37,613 nucleotides of DNA, from positions 1 to 37,613 of the forward strand of contig NZ_JAGPOT010000037.1 of assembly GCF_018224015.1 (NCBI RefSeq), written 5' to 3'. Below the pieces are notes generated by a model. That model saw only the letters and a program-made list of their open reading frames with translations, had not been told where the DNA came from and ran no database searches. This document shows, piece after piece, positions 24,454 through 33,010 of this stretch (the first letter of the stretch is position 1; each line of letters begins with the position of its first letter). Origin of the DNA: Pseudarthrobacter albicanus. GTDB taxonomy: Bacteria > Actinomycetota > Actinomycetes > Actinomycetales > Micrococcaceae. A program made the position numbers and the translations under genes.

Positions 24454-25167
24454 TTACACGAGCGGCCACGGGTAACGCATGCCGGTGCGGTCAACCGGCA
24501 GCACCCGGTCGTGCAGCAAGCGCTGCACCCGGCGCTGCAGGGCGGTGACCTCCGCATCGTCGAGGAGTTCGGCCACGTCGGGAGGCACGGCCTCTGCGAG
24601 CGGGGTGATGTCCTCCAGCAGGGCATCGGGGATAGGAACACAGGCGAAGTCCCAGATCACGGTGCGCAGTTTGTAGCCTGCCGAGAAGCACAGCCCCTGG
24701 TCGATGCCCCACACCCGTCCGTCGTGGCCGCGCAGCACGTGCCCGCTCTTGCGGTCAGTGTTGTTGGCTATGCAATCGAACAGGGCAATCTGCGACAAGA
24801 CGCCATGGGTCTCGGGTGAGTCCGCGTACAGAGTGAAGTAGTGCTCACGGAAGTCGCACTCGACGAACCACTGCAGCGATCCGATCCCCCGCGGGGAGTC
24901 CTCGCGAATCACCGTCGGCGGCACGATTCCCCACTCCAGGTACTCGCTGAGCAGGTAAGCCGCGCGTTCGCGCCGGTACAGCCCGGGCTCGAAGTCGGAC
25001 AGCGGCCGTTCCCCGGCCTCCGGCTTGTAGACCGCGCGAGCGGAGTCGTCCCCGCAGGAGACCCGGACGAGGAACGTCTCGTTGCTACTTCGCACGATGC
25101 GTCCGAGCAGCTCGATGCGGCCCTCGACGAGCAGTGTCAGCTCCCGTCCGGACACCGTCTGTCCCAT
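24454..25167 (-). CDS. SCO1664-family protein (PI3/4-kinase-like fold), unknown function
   Basis: A 237-residue actinobacterial protein of the SCO1664/TIGR03843 type, with distant likeness to phosphatidylinositol kinase-type ATP-binding folds. Kinase-like features include AVYKPEAGERPLSDF (a lysine in a strand followed by a loop), the LFDCIANNTDRKSGHVL catalytic-loop-like segment with Asp and Asn, and WGIDQGLCF resembling a metal-binding DxG region. It starts one base after the stop of the histidine phosphatase gene, so the two are coupled. In mycobacteria and streptomycetes the family sits with that phosphatase and a DUF3090 protein; the DUF3090 gene is missing here. The biochemical role is unknown. 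Confidence 0.8.
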   Translation of the reverse strand: MGQTVSGRELTLLVEGRIELLGRIVRSSNETFLVRVSCGDDSARAVYKPEAGERPLSDFEPGLYRRERAAYLLSEYLEWGIVPPTVIREDSPRGIGSLQWFVECDFREHYFTLYADSPETHGVLSQIALFDCIANNTDRKSGHVLRGHDGRVWGIDQGLCFSAGYKLRTVIWDFACVPIPDALLEDITPLAEAVPPDVAELLDDAEVTALQRRVQRLLHDRVLPVDRTGMRYPWPLV

Positions 25168-25168
25168 T

Positions 25169-25840
25169 TCACGACGCCCTCAGTCCATTCAATGGTTCCA
25201 AGGTCGAATTCACCATGAGCACGGCGGGCGCCAGACCCTCCACATACGAGATAACCGAGACCGAGCCAGGGCTGATGACGATCCGCTGGAAGAGGTCCAG
25301 ATGCGTGCCCAAGGCGTGGGCTACGGCGGCCTTGATCGGGTCGGCGTGGGAGAAGCACACGACGACGCCCCCGGCGTGGGCGGTCCACAGCACCTCGAGC
25401 GTTCCTACCATCCGCGCTTGCATCTGCACGAAGCTCTCCCCGTTCGGGAAGCGGAAGGCCGACGGACTGTGCTGTACGGTCTGCCACTGCGGCAGGCCCG
25501 CCAACTCGGCCAGCACTGCGCCGGTCCATTCGCCGAAGTCACACTCGATCAGGCCGGCATCCGCGTTCACCTCGAGTCCGATGCTGGCAGCCGTGGGCCG
25601 TGCAGTCTCGCAGGCGCGTTCCAGCGGCGAGGAATAGATGGCATCGACCGGAAGACCAGCGAGCCGTTCCGCGACCTGTTCAGCCTGGACCCGGCCCCGG
25701 TCGGACAGGTGCAGGCCCGGGGCGCGCCCGGGCAGCACCGTGCCCGTGGTGGGTGTCTCCCCGTGGCGCACCAGAAGGACAAGGGTGCCCTGCGGTCCCG
25801 ATGGTGGTGTCGCTGGAGCCGACGGTGTTGCTGCAGTCAT
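25169..25840 (-). CDS. Histidine phosphatase family protein (MSMEG_4193-type 'phosphomutase')
   Basis: A 223-residue protein. The phosphoacceptor motif is VRHGETP with Arg25 and His26; the second half carries SSPLERACETA, ECDFGEW and CFSHADPIKAAVAH, giving the second catalytic His. It matches the actinobacterial group paired with the SCO1664 family. Family members are phosphatases rather than true mutases in most tested cases. I chose ATG 25840 because the fold begins soon after it; an in-frame extension to 25972 would translate a DNA repeat and is unlikely. There is no clear ribosome site, so it may be leaderless. It is divergent from the AAA ATPase gene. Confidence 0.83.
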   Translation of the reverse strand: MTAATPSAPATPPSGPQGTLVLLVRHGETPTTGTVLPGRAPGLHLSDRGRVQAEQVAERLAGLPVDAIYSSPLERACETARPTAASIGLEVNADAGLIECDFGEWTGAVLAELAGLPQWQTVQHSPSAFRFPNGESFVQMQARMVGTLEVLWTAHAGGVVVCFSHADPIKAAVAHALGTHLDLFQRIVISPGSVSVISYVEGLAPAVLMVNSTLEPLNGLRAS

Positions 25841-25855
25841 CAGGATCAAGCGTAG

Positions 25856-26024
25856 CGTTCGCCGCCTGCCCCATGCTTCGCTTCGCTCAGCACGGGGACC
25901 CCGGGCGGCTCTCTTGCAGGGGCCCCGACCGAGCTTGCGAGGGTGGGGGAGCCGCGGAGCGGTATCGTTCACCGCCTACCCCGTGCCTCGCAGGCTCGGC
26001 CCGGGGACCCCGGGCGGCTCTCTT
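25856..26024. repeat. Two-copy direct repeat of about 60 bp, period about 110
   Basis: Copy 1 (25856-25915) and copy 2 (25966-26024) share GGGGACCCCGGGCGGCTC (from 25894 and from 26003, continuing identically through CTCTT) and a similar 5' half beginning CGTTC(G/A)CCGCCT(G/A)CCCC(A/G)TGC. The copies lie between the divergent phosphatase and AAA ATPase genes. Each ends near an internal GGGGACCCC palindrome. It may be a dispersed genomic repeat; a regulatory role is not shown. Confidence 0.65.
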
Positions 26025-26096
26025 ACGGCGGCCCAATGCCCGGGAATCTGAGAAATTCGCTCGATCCACCGCACGTTCGAGGACTACCGTAGAGGG

Positions 26097-27485
26097 GTGA
26101 GTGATCGTCCCGATATCTTCACCGTTGGTGAACTGCGTGGAGCCGGCCACGTCCACAAGGACCTGCGCCACGAAATCCGCGGCAACCTGCTCGCCGCGCT
26201 CGCCGCTGGCCGCGACCCGTGGCCTGGAATGTATGGTTTCAGCCGGACCGTCCTTCCCCAGCTCGAGCGCGCCTTGATCGCCGGCCACGACGTTGTCCTG
26301 CTCGGCGGGCGGGGACAGGGCAAGACACGGCTCCTCCGCACCCTGGTCGGGCTGCTCGACGAGTGGTCGCCGGTGATCGAGGGATCGGAACTGAACGAAC
26401 ACCCGTACGAACCGATCACGGAGCACTCCCGCGCCCGTGCGCTCGCCGAAGGCGACCGGCTGCGCGTTGCGTGGCGCCACCGCTCGGAACGTTACGTCGA
26501 GAAGCTCGCCACGCCAGACACCTCCGTCGCCGACCTCATCGGCGACGTCGACCCGATGCGGGTGGCCGAGGGCCGCCGGCTCGGGGACCCGGAAACCATC
26601 CACTACGGTCTCGTCCCGCGCTCCAACCGCGGCATCGTCGCCATTAACGAACTGCCCGACCTCGCCGAGCGGATCCAGGTCGCGATGCTCAACGTGATGG
26701 AGGAGCGCGATATCCAGATCCGTGGCTACGTGCTGCGGCTGCCGCTCGACGTGCTCGTCGTCGCGTCCGCCAACCCGGAGGACTACACCAACCGCGGCCG
26801 GATCATCACGCCCCTGAAGGACCGCTTCGGCGCCGAGATCCGCACCCACTACCCGATAGAGCTGGACGACGAGGTCGCCGTCATCGCGCAGGAGGGGCGG
26901 CTGGTCGCCCACGTCCCGCCCGTCATCCTCGAGATCCTGGCCCGCTACACCCGCGCGCTGCGGCAGTCCCCGGCCATCAACCAGACCTCCGGAGTTTCGG
27001 CGCGGTTCGCCATCGCGGGCGCCGAGACCGTCGCCGCGGCGGCGTTGCGCCGGGCCAGCATGCGCGGGGAGGACGAGCCAGTCGCCCGGATCGTCGATCT
27101 GGAGACCGCAGTCGACGTCCTCACTGGCAAGATTGAGTTCGAATCGGGTGAGGAAGGGCGTGAACAAGCCGTCCTCGATCACCTCCTGCGCACGGCCACT
27201 GCCGAAGCCGTGCGGGCGCACTACCATGGTCTCGACCTCGGTCCACTCGTGGCGGCGCTCGACGGCCACACGACCGTGACCACCGGGGAACAGATCACCG
27301 CGCGGGAGTTCCTCGAAAACCTCCCGTCTCTTGACGGATCCGGCCTCTACGACGAGATCAGCGGGCGCCTGGACGCGAAAAACGACGGGCAGCGCGCCGC
27401 CGCAATCGAACTTGCATTGGAAGGCCTCTACCTCGCCCGGCGGATCTCCAAGGAGTCCGACGACGAGGAGACGATCTACGGCTAG
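26097..27485 (+). CDS. AAA+ ATPase, MoxR/Mg-chelatase ChlI-like, partner of the VWA protein
   Basis: A 462-residue ATPase. Walker A is GGRGQGKT (70-77). The Walker B position reads IVAINELPDL (180-189), with Asn184 where most AAA+ proteins have Asp; Glu185 is kept. Sensor 1 is Asn226 in SANPEDY, and RGRIITPLKDRFG contains the arginine-finger region. It resembles Mycobacterium tuberculosis Rv0958, annotated as a possible magnesium chelatase, but nothing here suggests chlorophyll or cobalamin synthesis. More likely it is a MoxR-like chaperone working with the VWA protein that follows. The start is GTG 26097; GAGGAC lies about 13 bases upstream, which is rather far. A duplicated TACGGCTAG segment overlaps the stop (27477-27485 and 27493-27501). 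Confidence 0.85.
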   Translation: MSDRPDIFTVGELRGAGHVHKDLRHEIRGNLLAALAAGRDPWPGMYGFSRTVLPQLERALIAGHDVVLLGGRGQGKTRLLRTLVGLLDEWSPVIEGSELNEHPYEPITEHSRARALAEGDRLRVAWRHRSERYVEKLATPDTSVADLIGDVDPMRVAEGRRLGDPETIHYGLVPRSNRGIVAINELPDLAERIQVAMLNVMEERDIQIRGYVLRLPLDVLVVASANPEDYTNRGRIITPLKDRFGAEIRTHYPIELDDEVAVIAQEGRLVAHVPPVILEILARYTRALRQSPAINQTSGVSARFAIAGAETVAAAALRRASMRGEDEPVARIVDLETAVDVLTGKIEFESGEEGREQAVLDHLLRTATAEAVRAHYHGLDLGPLVAALDGHTTVTTGEQITAREFLENLPSLDGSGLYDEISGRLDAKNDGQRAAAIELALEGLYLARRISKESDDEETIYG

Positions 27486-27529
27486 GAATGGTTTACGGCT
27501 AGAAATCAGGGATAGGGACAGGCCGCATC

Positions 27530-29536
27530 ATGGGCGTTCACAACCGGTCCTCCACGTACGGCCGGTACACGGGAGGACCCGATCCGCTCGCCCCGCCGGT
27601 CGACCTGGCAGAGGCGCTCGACGCGATCGCCGAGGACGTCATGGCAGGCTACTCGCCCCGGCACGCCCTGCAGGAGTTCCTGCGGCGCGGCGGCCGGAAC
27701 CGGGAAGGGCTCGACGACCTCGCCGGCCGCGTCCAACAGCGCCGGAGTGAACTGCTCAGCCGCCACCGGCTGGACGGCACCCTCAGCGAGGCCCGGAAGC
27801 TGCTCGACACTGCGGTGCTGGAGGAGCGCAAGCAGCTCGCCCGCGACGCCATGATGGACAACACCGACCGCGCCTTCCGGGAGATGCAACTGCAGAACCT
27901 GCCCGTTTCCACGGCGGCTGCGGTCAACGAACTCGCCTCCTATGACTGGCAGTCGAGCACCGCCCGGGAAGCCTACGAGCGGATCAAGGATCTGCTGGGC
28001 CGTGAGGTCCTGGACCAGCGGTTCGCGGGCATGAAACAAGTGCTCGAGAACGCCACTGATGAGGACCGCGCGGCCGTGAGCGAGATGCTGCGCGACCTCA
28101 ACGAGCTGCTCGGCAACCACCGACGCGGCGAAGACACCGACGCGGACTTTCAGGAGTTCATGTCGCGGCACGGCCGCTTCTTTCCAGAGAATCCACAATC
28201 AGTCGAGCAGCTGGTCGACGCCCTCGCCCAGCGCGCTGCCGCGGCCCGGCGGCTCCTGCAATCCATGTCACCCGAGCAGCGGGATGAGCTGATGCGCCTG
28301 TCCGCCCAGGCGTTCGGCTCGCCCGAACTCATGGCCCAGCTCGATCAACTCGACTCCAGCCTGCAGGCACTGCGCCCCGGTGAGGACTGGACAGGTTCCG
28401 AACGCTTCGAGGGTCAGGAAGGACTCGGGCTGGGCGACGGCACAGGCGTTCTCCAGGACATCGCCGAACTCGACGAGCTGGCCGAACAGCTCTCCCAGTC
28501 CTATAACGGATCACGGCTTGACGATCTGGATCTGGATGCCCTCGCACGCCAACTCGGACAGAATGCCGCCGTGACGGCCCGCACCCTCGCGGAGATCGAG
28601 CGGGCGATGCAGGACGGCGGCTACCTCCGGCGCGGTGCCGACGGCGACCTCCGGTTGTCCCCGCAGGCCATGCGACGGCTCGGCAGGTCACTGTTGCGGG
28701 ACACCGCCAAGCAACTGTCCGGCCGGCCGGGGCACCGGGACACGCGTGTCGCTGGCGCGGCCGGCGAACAGACCGGCTCCAGCCGTCAGTGGCAGTTCGG
28801 GGACGCCGAGCCGTGGGACGTCACGCGCACCATGACCAACGCGATCAGCCGCACGGTCGCGGACGGCGGTGATCCGGGCCGCAGACTGCGCCTCGGGGTG
28901 GGCGACATCGAGGTGACGGAAACCGAAGCGCACACCCAGGCCGCCGTCGTCCTGCTCGTCGACGTCTCATTCTCGATGGCCGCCGAGGGGCGGTGGGTGC
29001 CGATGAAACGCACCGCGCTCGCCTTGCACCACCTCGTCTCAACCCGTTTCCGTGGGGACCGGCTGCAGCTGATCACGTTCGGACGGTACGCGCAGTCCAT
29101 GGACATCGGCGAGCTCACGGCCCTGCCGGCACAGCAGGAGCAGGGAACAAACCTGCATCACGGCCTGCTGCTGGCCAATCGCTTCTTCCGCCAGCACCCG
29201 TCAATGCAGCCCGTCCTCCTCGTGGTGACCGATGGCGAACCTACCGCGCACCTGTTGGCGGAGGGCGAGTCATGGTTCGCCTGGCCGCCCGACCCGGAGA
29301 CAATTCGTGTCACGGTCAGCGAGCTCGACCGCCTTGGGCGTGCCGGCACGCAAGCCACGTTCTTCCGGCTCGGCGACGACCCCGGTCTTGAGCGGTTCGT
29401 CCAGCGCATGGTCCGCCGAATCGACGGCCGGGTCGTCGCGCCCGAGGCTGGGGATCTCGGGGCTGCCGTTGTGGGGGAGTACCTCCGCGCTCATTTCCGC
29501 GGCCGCCCCTACGACGACGCCGACTGGAGCCCGTAG
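27530..29536 (+). CDS. VWA-domain protein, partner of the AAA+ ATPase
   Basis: A 668-residue cytosolic protein. The N-terminal 430 residues are mostly helical and charged, with coiled-coil-like stretches (for example around 70-130 and 170-260). The von Willebrand A domain is C-terminal: MIDAS motif DVSFSM (478-483), then the GTNLHHGLLLANRFF threonine region and LLVVTDGEPTAH. It resembles M. tuberculosis Rv0959 and is analogous to BchD/CoxE-type partners of MoxR ATPases. The 44-base spacing puts it in one operon with the ATPase. Its last 28 bases overlap the tail of the convergent DHFR-like gene. The target of the pair is unknown. Confidence 0.87.
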   Translation: MGVHNRSSTYGRYTGGPDPLAPPVDLAEALDAIAEDVMAGYSPRHALQEFLRRGGRNREGLDDLAGRVQQRRSELLSRHRLDGTLSEARKLLDTAVLEERKQLARDAMMDNTDRAFREMQLQNLPVSTAAAVNELASYDWQSSTAREAYERIKDLLGREVLDQRFAGMKQVLENATDEDRAAVSEMLRDLNELLGNHRRGEDTDADFQEFMSRHGRFFPENPQSVEQLVDALAQRAAAARRLLQSMSPEQRDELMRLSAQAFGSPELMAQLDQLDSSLQALRPGEDWTGSERFEGQEGLGLGDGTGVLQDIAELDELAEQLSQSYNGSRLDDLDLDALARQLGQNAAVTARTLAEIERAMQDGGYLRRGADGDLRLSPQAMRRLGRSLLRDTAKQLSGRPGHRDTRVAGAAGEQTGSSRQWQFGDAEPWDVTRTMTNAISRTVADGGDPGRRLRLGVGDIEVTETEAHTQAAVVLLVDVSFSMAAEGRWVPMKRTALALHHLVSTRFRGDRLQLITFGRYAQSMDIGELTALPAQQEQGTNLHHGLLLANRFFRQHPSMQPVLLVVTDGEPTAHLLAEGESWFAWPPDPETIRVTVSELDRLGRAGTQATFFRLGDDPGLERFVQRMVRRIDGRVVAPEAGDLGAAVVGEYLRAHFRGRPYDDADWSP

Positions 29537-30066
29537 GTGAGAACCATGTTCCCCTTGCTGGTCTGTTGGGACGACTGCAGCTCCAGCCGGGTGACCGGGT
29601 CGCCGTCGTTGAAGAGCCGCCGGCCGCTGCCGGCGATGACGGGGTGGACGATAAGCATCAGCGAGTCGAGCAAGCCCGCGAACAGCAACTGGCGGACCAG
29701 CGAGATGCTGCTGAAGACGCCGATTTCGCCGCCGTCGCCGTTCTTCAGGTCCGCCACGAAGTCCTCCAGCGGCCCGCCGATCAGGCGCGAATTCTGCCAC
29801 TCCAGCTCTCCGGACAGGGTCCGGGAGGCGACAAATTTCGGTAGCGCATTGATGAACCCGGCGAAATCGGTGTCGCTTTCGGCATTCGGCCAGTAGTCTG
29901 CCCACTGCTCGTACCCGACGCGGCCCAGGAGCCCGGTCTCGATCCGGCCCATCATCTCGCCCATCCCGGTGCCCAGCTCCTCGTCGAAGCTGTCGAACTG
30001 CCAGAGGAACGGGTCTTCAGCCACTCCGTCCACGGAGCAGAACAGGCCGGCCGTCACTTTGCGCAT
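29509..30066 (-). CDS. DHFR-like / RibD C-terminal-domain reductase
   Basis: A 185-residue single-domain protein of the RibD-C family. The start RKVTAGLFCSVDGVAEDP, the LLGRVGYEQWADYWP segment and the end VHPVIAGSGRRLFNDG are typical of these NADPH-binding DHFR-fold proteins, most of which have no known substrate. ATG 30066 has AAGGAG at good spacing. Its 3' end lies inside the end of the VWA gene on the opposite strand (29509-29536 shared), so transcripts of the two are complementary over 28 bases. Confidence 0.85.
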   Translation of the reverse strand: MRKVTAGLFCSVDGVAEDPFLWQFDSFDEELGTGMGEMMGRIETGLLGRVGYEQWADYWPNAESDTDFAGFINALPKFVASRTLSGELEWQNSRLIGGPLEDFVADLKNGDGGEIGVFSSISLVRQLLFAGLLDSLMLIVHPVIAGSGRRLFNDGDPVTRLELQSSQQTSKGNMVLTYGLQSASS

Positions 30067-30236
30067 GGGGTCTCCTTAATCGCGGGTCCTTTCGAGCACC
30101 CTACCGGGAGATCGAAAGGCAGGGAATGGCTGGCTGCCAGAGGCCTGCCCCGAACGACGGCGGTGCCGCCGCCCGGAGCAGCCTGCCGGCAGCCTTGTCC
30201 CTCAGCCCTATCCCGCAACTGCGGCTGCCGTCAGGA

Positions 30237-30704
30237 TCAGCCGTTGGAGGTGTAGCCGTCAGTGGCCGAGCCGCCCGAGCCTCCATGGCCCCTGCCGCCG
30301 CCTTGGCCTTCCTGGGTTCCGGTGACCGTGAAGTTCGCATCGAGCAGGACGGTGGCGCGGGTGCGGTCCGCCTTGGTGATGTGGGCTTCATAGGTGGCGC
30401 CGTCGGCGTCGGTTTCCATCCTTTCGATCGTCGCATCCGGCTGGGCGGCCTTGACGGCCGCCTCGACCTTCGTGGCGGTGTCGCCGGTGAGGATTTCCTC
30501 GGTCTTGCCGTTGGCCTGGTGGGGGCCGCGGGCACCCGTGCCGCCGTCGGACGTTCCGTAACCGTCCGCGGCGGCGGTGGCGGTCGACGTCGAAGTGCCG
30601 CTGGCGTCGTCGGCCATCGCCGGGAGGGCCGCCGCACCGATTGCGCCGCCGCTGATGACTGCGGCGAGCATGATTCCTGCAGTGGTCTTGTTGATCTTTG
30701 CCAT
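30237..30704 (-). CDS. Secreted PepSY-like domain protein
   Basis: A 155-residue exported protein. A signal peptide is clear: positive start (MAKINKTT), hydrophobic core and a likely cut after AMA near residue 32. A Thr/Ser/Ala/Gly-rich linker follows, then a PepSY-like domain (about 70-130: EILTGDTATKVEAAVKAAQPDATIERMETDADGATYEA, in two parts) and a Gly-rich tail. PepSY proteins often inhibit peptidases or sit at the envelope; the role here is unknown. I chose ATG 30704 because AAAGGAG lies a few bases upstream and the signal peptide begins there; the frame extends upstream but without coding character. A 15-bp palindrome lies further upstream at 30867-30881. Confidence 0.8.
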   Translation of the reverse strand: MAKINKTTAGIMLAAVISGGAIGAAALPAMADDASGTSTSTATAAADGYGTSDGGTGARGPHQANGKTEEILTGDTATKVEAAVKAAQPDATIERMETDADGATYEAHITKADRTRATVLLDANFTVTGTQEGQGGGRGHGGSGGSATDGYTSNG

Positions 30705-30866
30705 CTGGATCTCCTTTGCTGGGGCCCGGTTCCCGGGCCGGCCGAGCTTTCGGCCTGCAACCAGCCTCGGGCGCGGAGGTATGGCGGGACTTTGGGGTGG
30801 CTGTGGTGGCGCTGTGAGTGGCGGCTCGGCCCCGTTGCTGCGGCCTCGTGTCCCGAAGCGGTCCGT

Positions 30867-30881
30867 CATTTGCCGCAAATG
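30867..30881. promoter_or_regulatory. Palindrome CATTTGCCGCAAATG
   Basis: A perfect 7-1-7 inverted repeat in the 277-base region between the methyltransferase stop and the PepSY gene, about 163 bases before the latter's start. It has operator-like size. No matching second copy was seen in the window, and no regulator gene lies next to it. Confidence 0.35.
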
Positions 30882-30981
30882 GCCGTTAGGAAGCCGCCCT
30901 TTCCGGCCATTTCCGGCAATCCGAGGGTGGCCTGCCATGGGAGGCTTCTCGTCCACAGGCCCGAGCCTGGATCTGACGAAG

Positions 30982-31797
30982 TCACGCCCGGGCGATGACC
31001 TCGCCGTTGGGGATCAGGAACCAGCCGTCGTCGGTGGAGCCCCAGCGGTGCCAGCCGGCGGAAATCCGGGCCAGGTCGGCGGCGTTGGCGAAGCCGTATT
31101 CGAAGGCCTGGTCCGCGAACGCCGAATGCAGGACCCGCTCGCCCCACACCCGCGCCTGCCACCGGCGCTGCTGCCCGGTGGCATAGAGCCAGTTGCTGCT
31201 GGAGGGTGCGACGTCGGTGAACCCGGCGGACTGCGCCCACGACACCAGGCGCCGGCCGGCGTCGGGTTCGGCCCCGTTGCGGCGGGCGATGCGCTGGTAC
31301 AGCTCCATCCATTCGTCCAGCTCCGGGATGGCGGGGTACCAGCTCATGCCGTGGAAATCGGCGTCGCGCACCGCCACGATCCCGCCGCGCCTGGCCACCC
31401 GGCGCATCTCCCGCAGCGCGGCCACCGGATCCGTCAGGTGCTGCAGCACCTGGTGAGCATGGACGACGTCGAACGTCTCGTCGTCGAACCCGAGGTCGTA
31501 GATGTTGCCGGCGACGAACGTGACGTTCTGCACGCCGCGTTCGGCGGCCAGGGCGGTGGCCTGGGCGACCACCTCGGGGGAGCGGTCCAGCCCGGTGACC
31601 TGGCCAGGGGCGACGAGTTCGGCGAAATCGCAGGTGATGCTGCCCGGTCCGCAGCCGACGTCGAGCACCGAAACCCCGCGCGTAAGGTGCGGGATGACAA
31701 AGGCCGCGGAGTTCTCCGCCGTCCGTGAGGCATGGGCGCGGACCACCGACTCGTGGTGCCCGTGGGTGTAGACGTCTTCCGGCTGCTGGTCGCTCAT
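30982..31797 (-). CDS. Class I SAM-dependent methyltransferase
   Basis: A 271-residue protein with methyltransferase motif I VLDVGCGPGS (44-53), an acidic residue after the second strand (TGLDRSPE), FVAGNIYDLGFDDETFDVVHAHQVLQHL as motifs II-III, and REMRRVARRGGIVAVRDADF. This is the UbiE/Methyltransf_11 type. The C-terminal 100 residues hold aromatic and Trp-rich segments that would shape the substrate pocket. The substrate is unknown. It is followed on the same strand by the PepSY gene after a long gap, so an operon is unlikely. Confidence 0.86.
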   Translation of the reverse strand: MSDQQPEDVYTHGHHESVVRAHASRTAENSAAFVIPHLTRGVSVLDVGCGPGSITCDFAELVAPGQVTGLDRSPEVVAQATALAAERGVQNVTFVAGNIYDLGFDDETFDVVHAHQVLQHLTDPVAALREMRRVARRGGIVAVRDADFHGMSWYPAIPELDEWMELYQRIARRNGAEPDAGRRLVSWAQSAGFTDVAPSSSNWLYATGQQRRWQARVWGERVLHSAFADQAFEYGFANAADLARISAGWHRWGSTDDGWFLIPNGEVIARA

Positions 31798-31952
31798 AGG
31801 AAGACGCTACCCCTCCGCGGCGGCAATCGGGTGCCCAAGCAGCCAGCAACCGGGTGGCGATGTGCGATCGGCGCCTGTCACGCCCGGCAGTCTTTTGGAT
31901 GCCGGGCGGGGGAGCGGCCGCGGAATCCCGGGGTCGCCGCCTGCCCGCCCGG

Positions 31953-32996
31953 CTAAGACTCTGCCCTGCGTGACGCGGCCGCCGCCGCAGACGCAGACGA
32001 GGCCTGTCCGGCGGCGGCCTGCTCCCGCCACCAGCCCACGGTCGCGGCGGCGGCCTCTGTCAGCGGCGTGGGCCGCAGGCCAAGGGCCGCCTCGCTGGCG
32101 CCGGAATCCATCACGAACGGCCGCTCGAACTGGTAGAGCGTCTCGGCGAGCTCCTTCATGCCCGGCGAGAACCACCCCGCCGCCCGCACCACCCAGCCAG
32201 GAACAGCCGTGACGCGCGGCGCGCGGACACCGGCTGCCGCGGCGAATGCTCCGGCGATCTGCCGCTGCGTCAGCGCCGGCCCGGTGGGTGCGTGCCACAC
32301 CCGGTTCCACAGCGCAGGGGTCCGGGCCGCCGCGATCATGGCCGCGGCCAGATCCGGGACGTAGGTGAAGGAATGCGGCTGGGAGGCGCTGCCGATCACC
32401 TGCAGGGACTTGCCCGCCAGCACCGGCCGGACCACGCGCTCGCCGGCATGGGAGCCGCGGACCCTCGGCCCGAAGAAGTCGCCGGCCACGACGCTCACGG
32501 TATCCGCGGGGGACGCTGCCCGGGCGCGGAGCAGCCCCGTCCGCACTCCGCGTTTGCCGCCGCTTGCCTCGCGCGGACCATCCTCGCGCATAGTCCGTTC
32601 CGGCTCGCTGTAGGCGTACAGGCTTTCCGGAAAGACGACGACGGCGCCCGCACCAGCCGCCGCTGCCAGCACCGTCTGCTCGGCTGCCGCGAGTTCCTTT
32701 TCCCAGGCCTTGGCGCTGTACTGCGAACCATGGATGCAGTGGAAGACGGCCCCGGCTCCGGCAAAGGCGTCGCCAAGTTGCCCGGCATCCGACACATCCA
32801 CGGGCCGCCTCTTGATCCGGGCACCGGCTGGGCCGCTTCCGGACCGCGTCAGGACCCGCACCCGGTGGCCGGCCGCGGCCAGTTGCTCGGCGACCGTCCA
32901 GCCGACCGGGCCTGCTCCGTTGACCACAAACAGCTCAGACGGTCCGGACACGCCAGACTCAGTAGCTTCAGTTTCGGACCCTTCAGATTCGCTCAC
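31953..32996 (-). CDS. NAD(P)-dependent epimerase/dehydratase-like protein
   Basis: A 347-residue extended-SDR or NmrA-like protein. The nucleotide motif NGAGPVG (26-32) follows a short acidic, Ser/Glu-rich leader; PESLYAYSEPERTM occupies the usual active-site tyrosine region, but no clear YxxxK is seen, so it may be an atypical reductase or a sensor-like NAD(P) binder. The start is GTG 32996 with GAGGGAG upstream. It is divergent from a TetR-type gene, and a perfect 25-bp palindrome lies just upstream of its start, so TetR control is very likely. Confidence 0.8.
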   Translation of the reverse strand: MSESEGSETEATESGVSGPSELFVVNGAGPVGWTVAEQLAAAGHRVRVLTRSGSGPAGARIKRRPVDVSDAGQLGDAFAGAGAVFHCIHGSQYSAKAWEKELAAAEQTVLAAAAGAGAVVVFPESLYAYSEPERTMREDGPREASGGKRGVRTGLLRARAASPADTVSVVAGDFFGPRVRGSHAGERVVRPVLAGKSLQVIGSASQPHSFTYVPDLAAAMIAAARTPALWNRVWHAPTGPALTQRQIAGAFAAAAGVRAPRVTAVPGWVVRAAGWFSPGMKELAETLYQFERPFVMDSGASEAALGLRPTPLTEAAAATVGWWREQAAAGQASSASAAAAASRRAES

Positions 32997-33010
32997 TGGT
33001 CTCCCTCTCA

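Noticed and set aside
25841..25972. N-terminal extension of the histidine phosphatase
   Set aside because: It would translate one copy of a direct DNA repeat into an Arg/Ala-rich string and lies well before the phosphatase fold.
26097..29536. Magnesium chelatase for chlorophyll synthesis
   Set aside because: Only the ATPase and VWA likeness supports it; no large chelatase subunit or tetrapyrrole genes are present.
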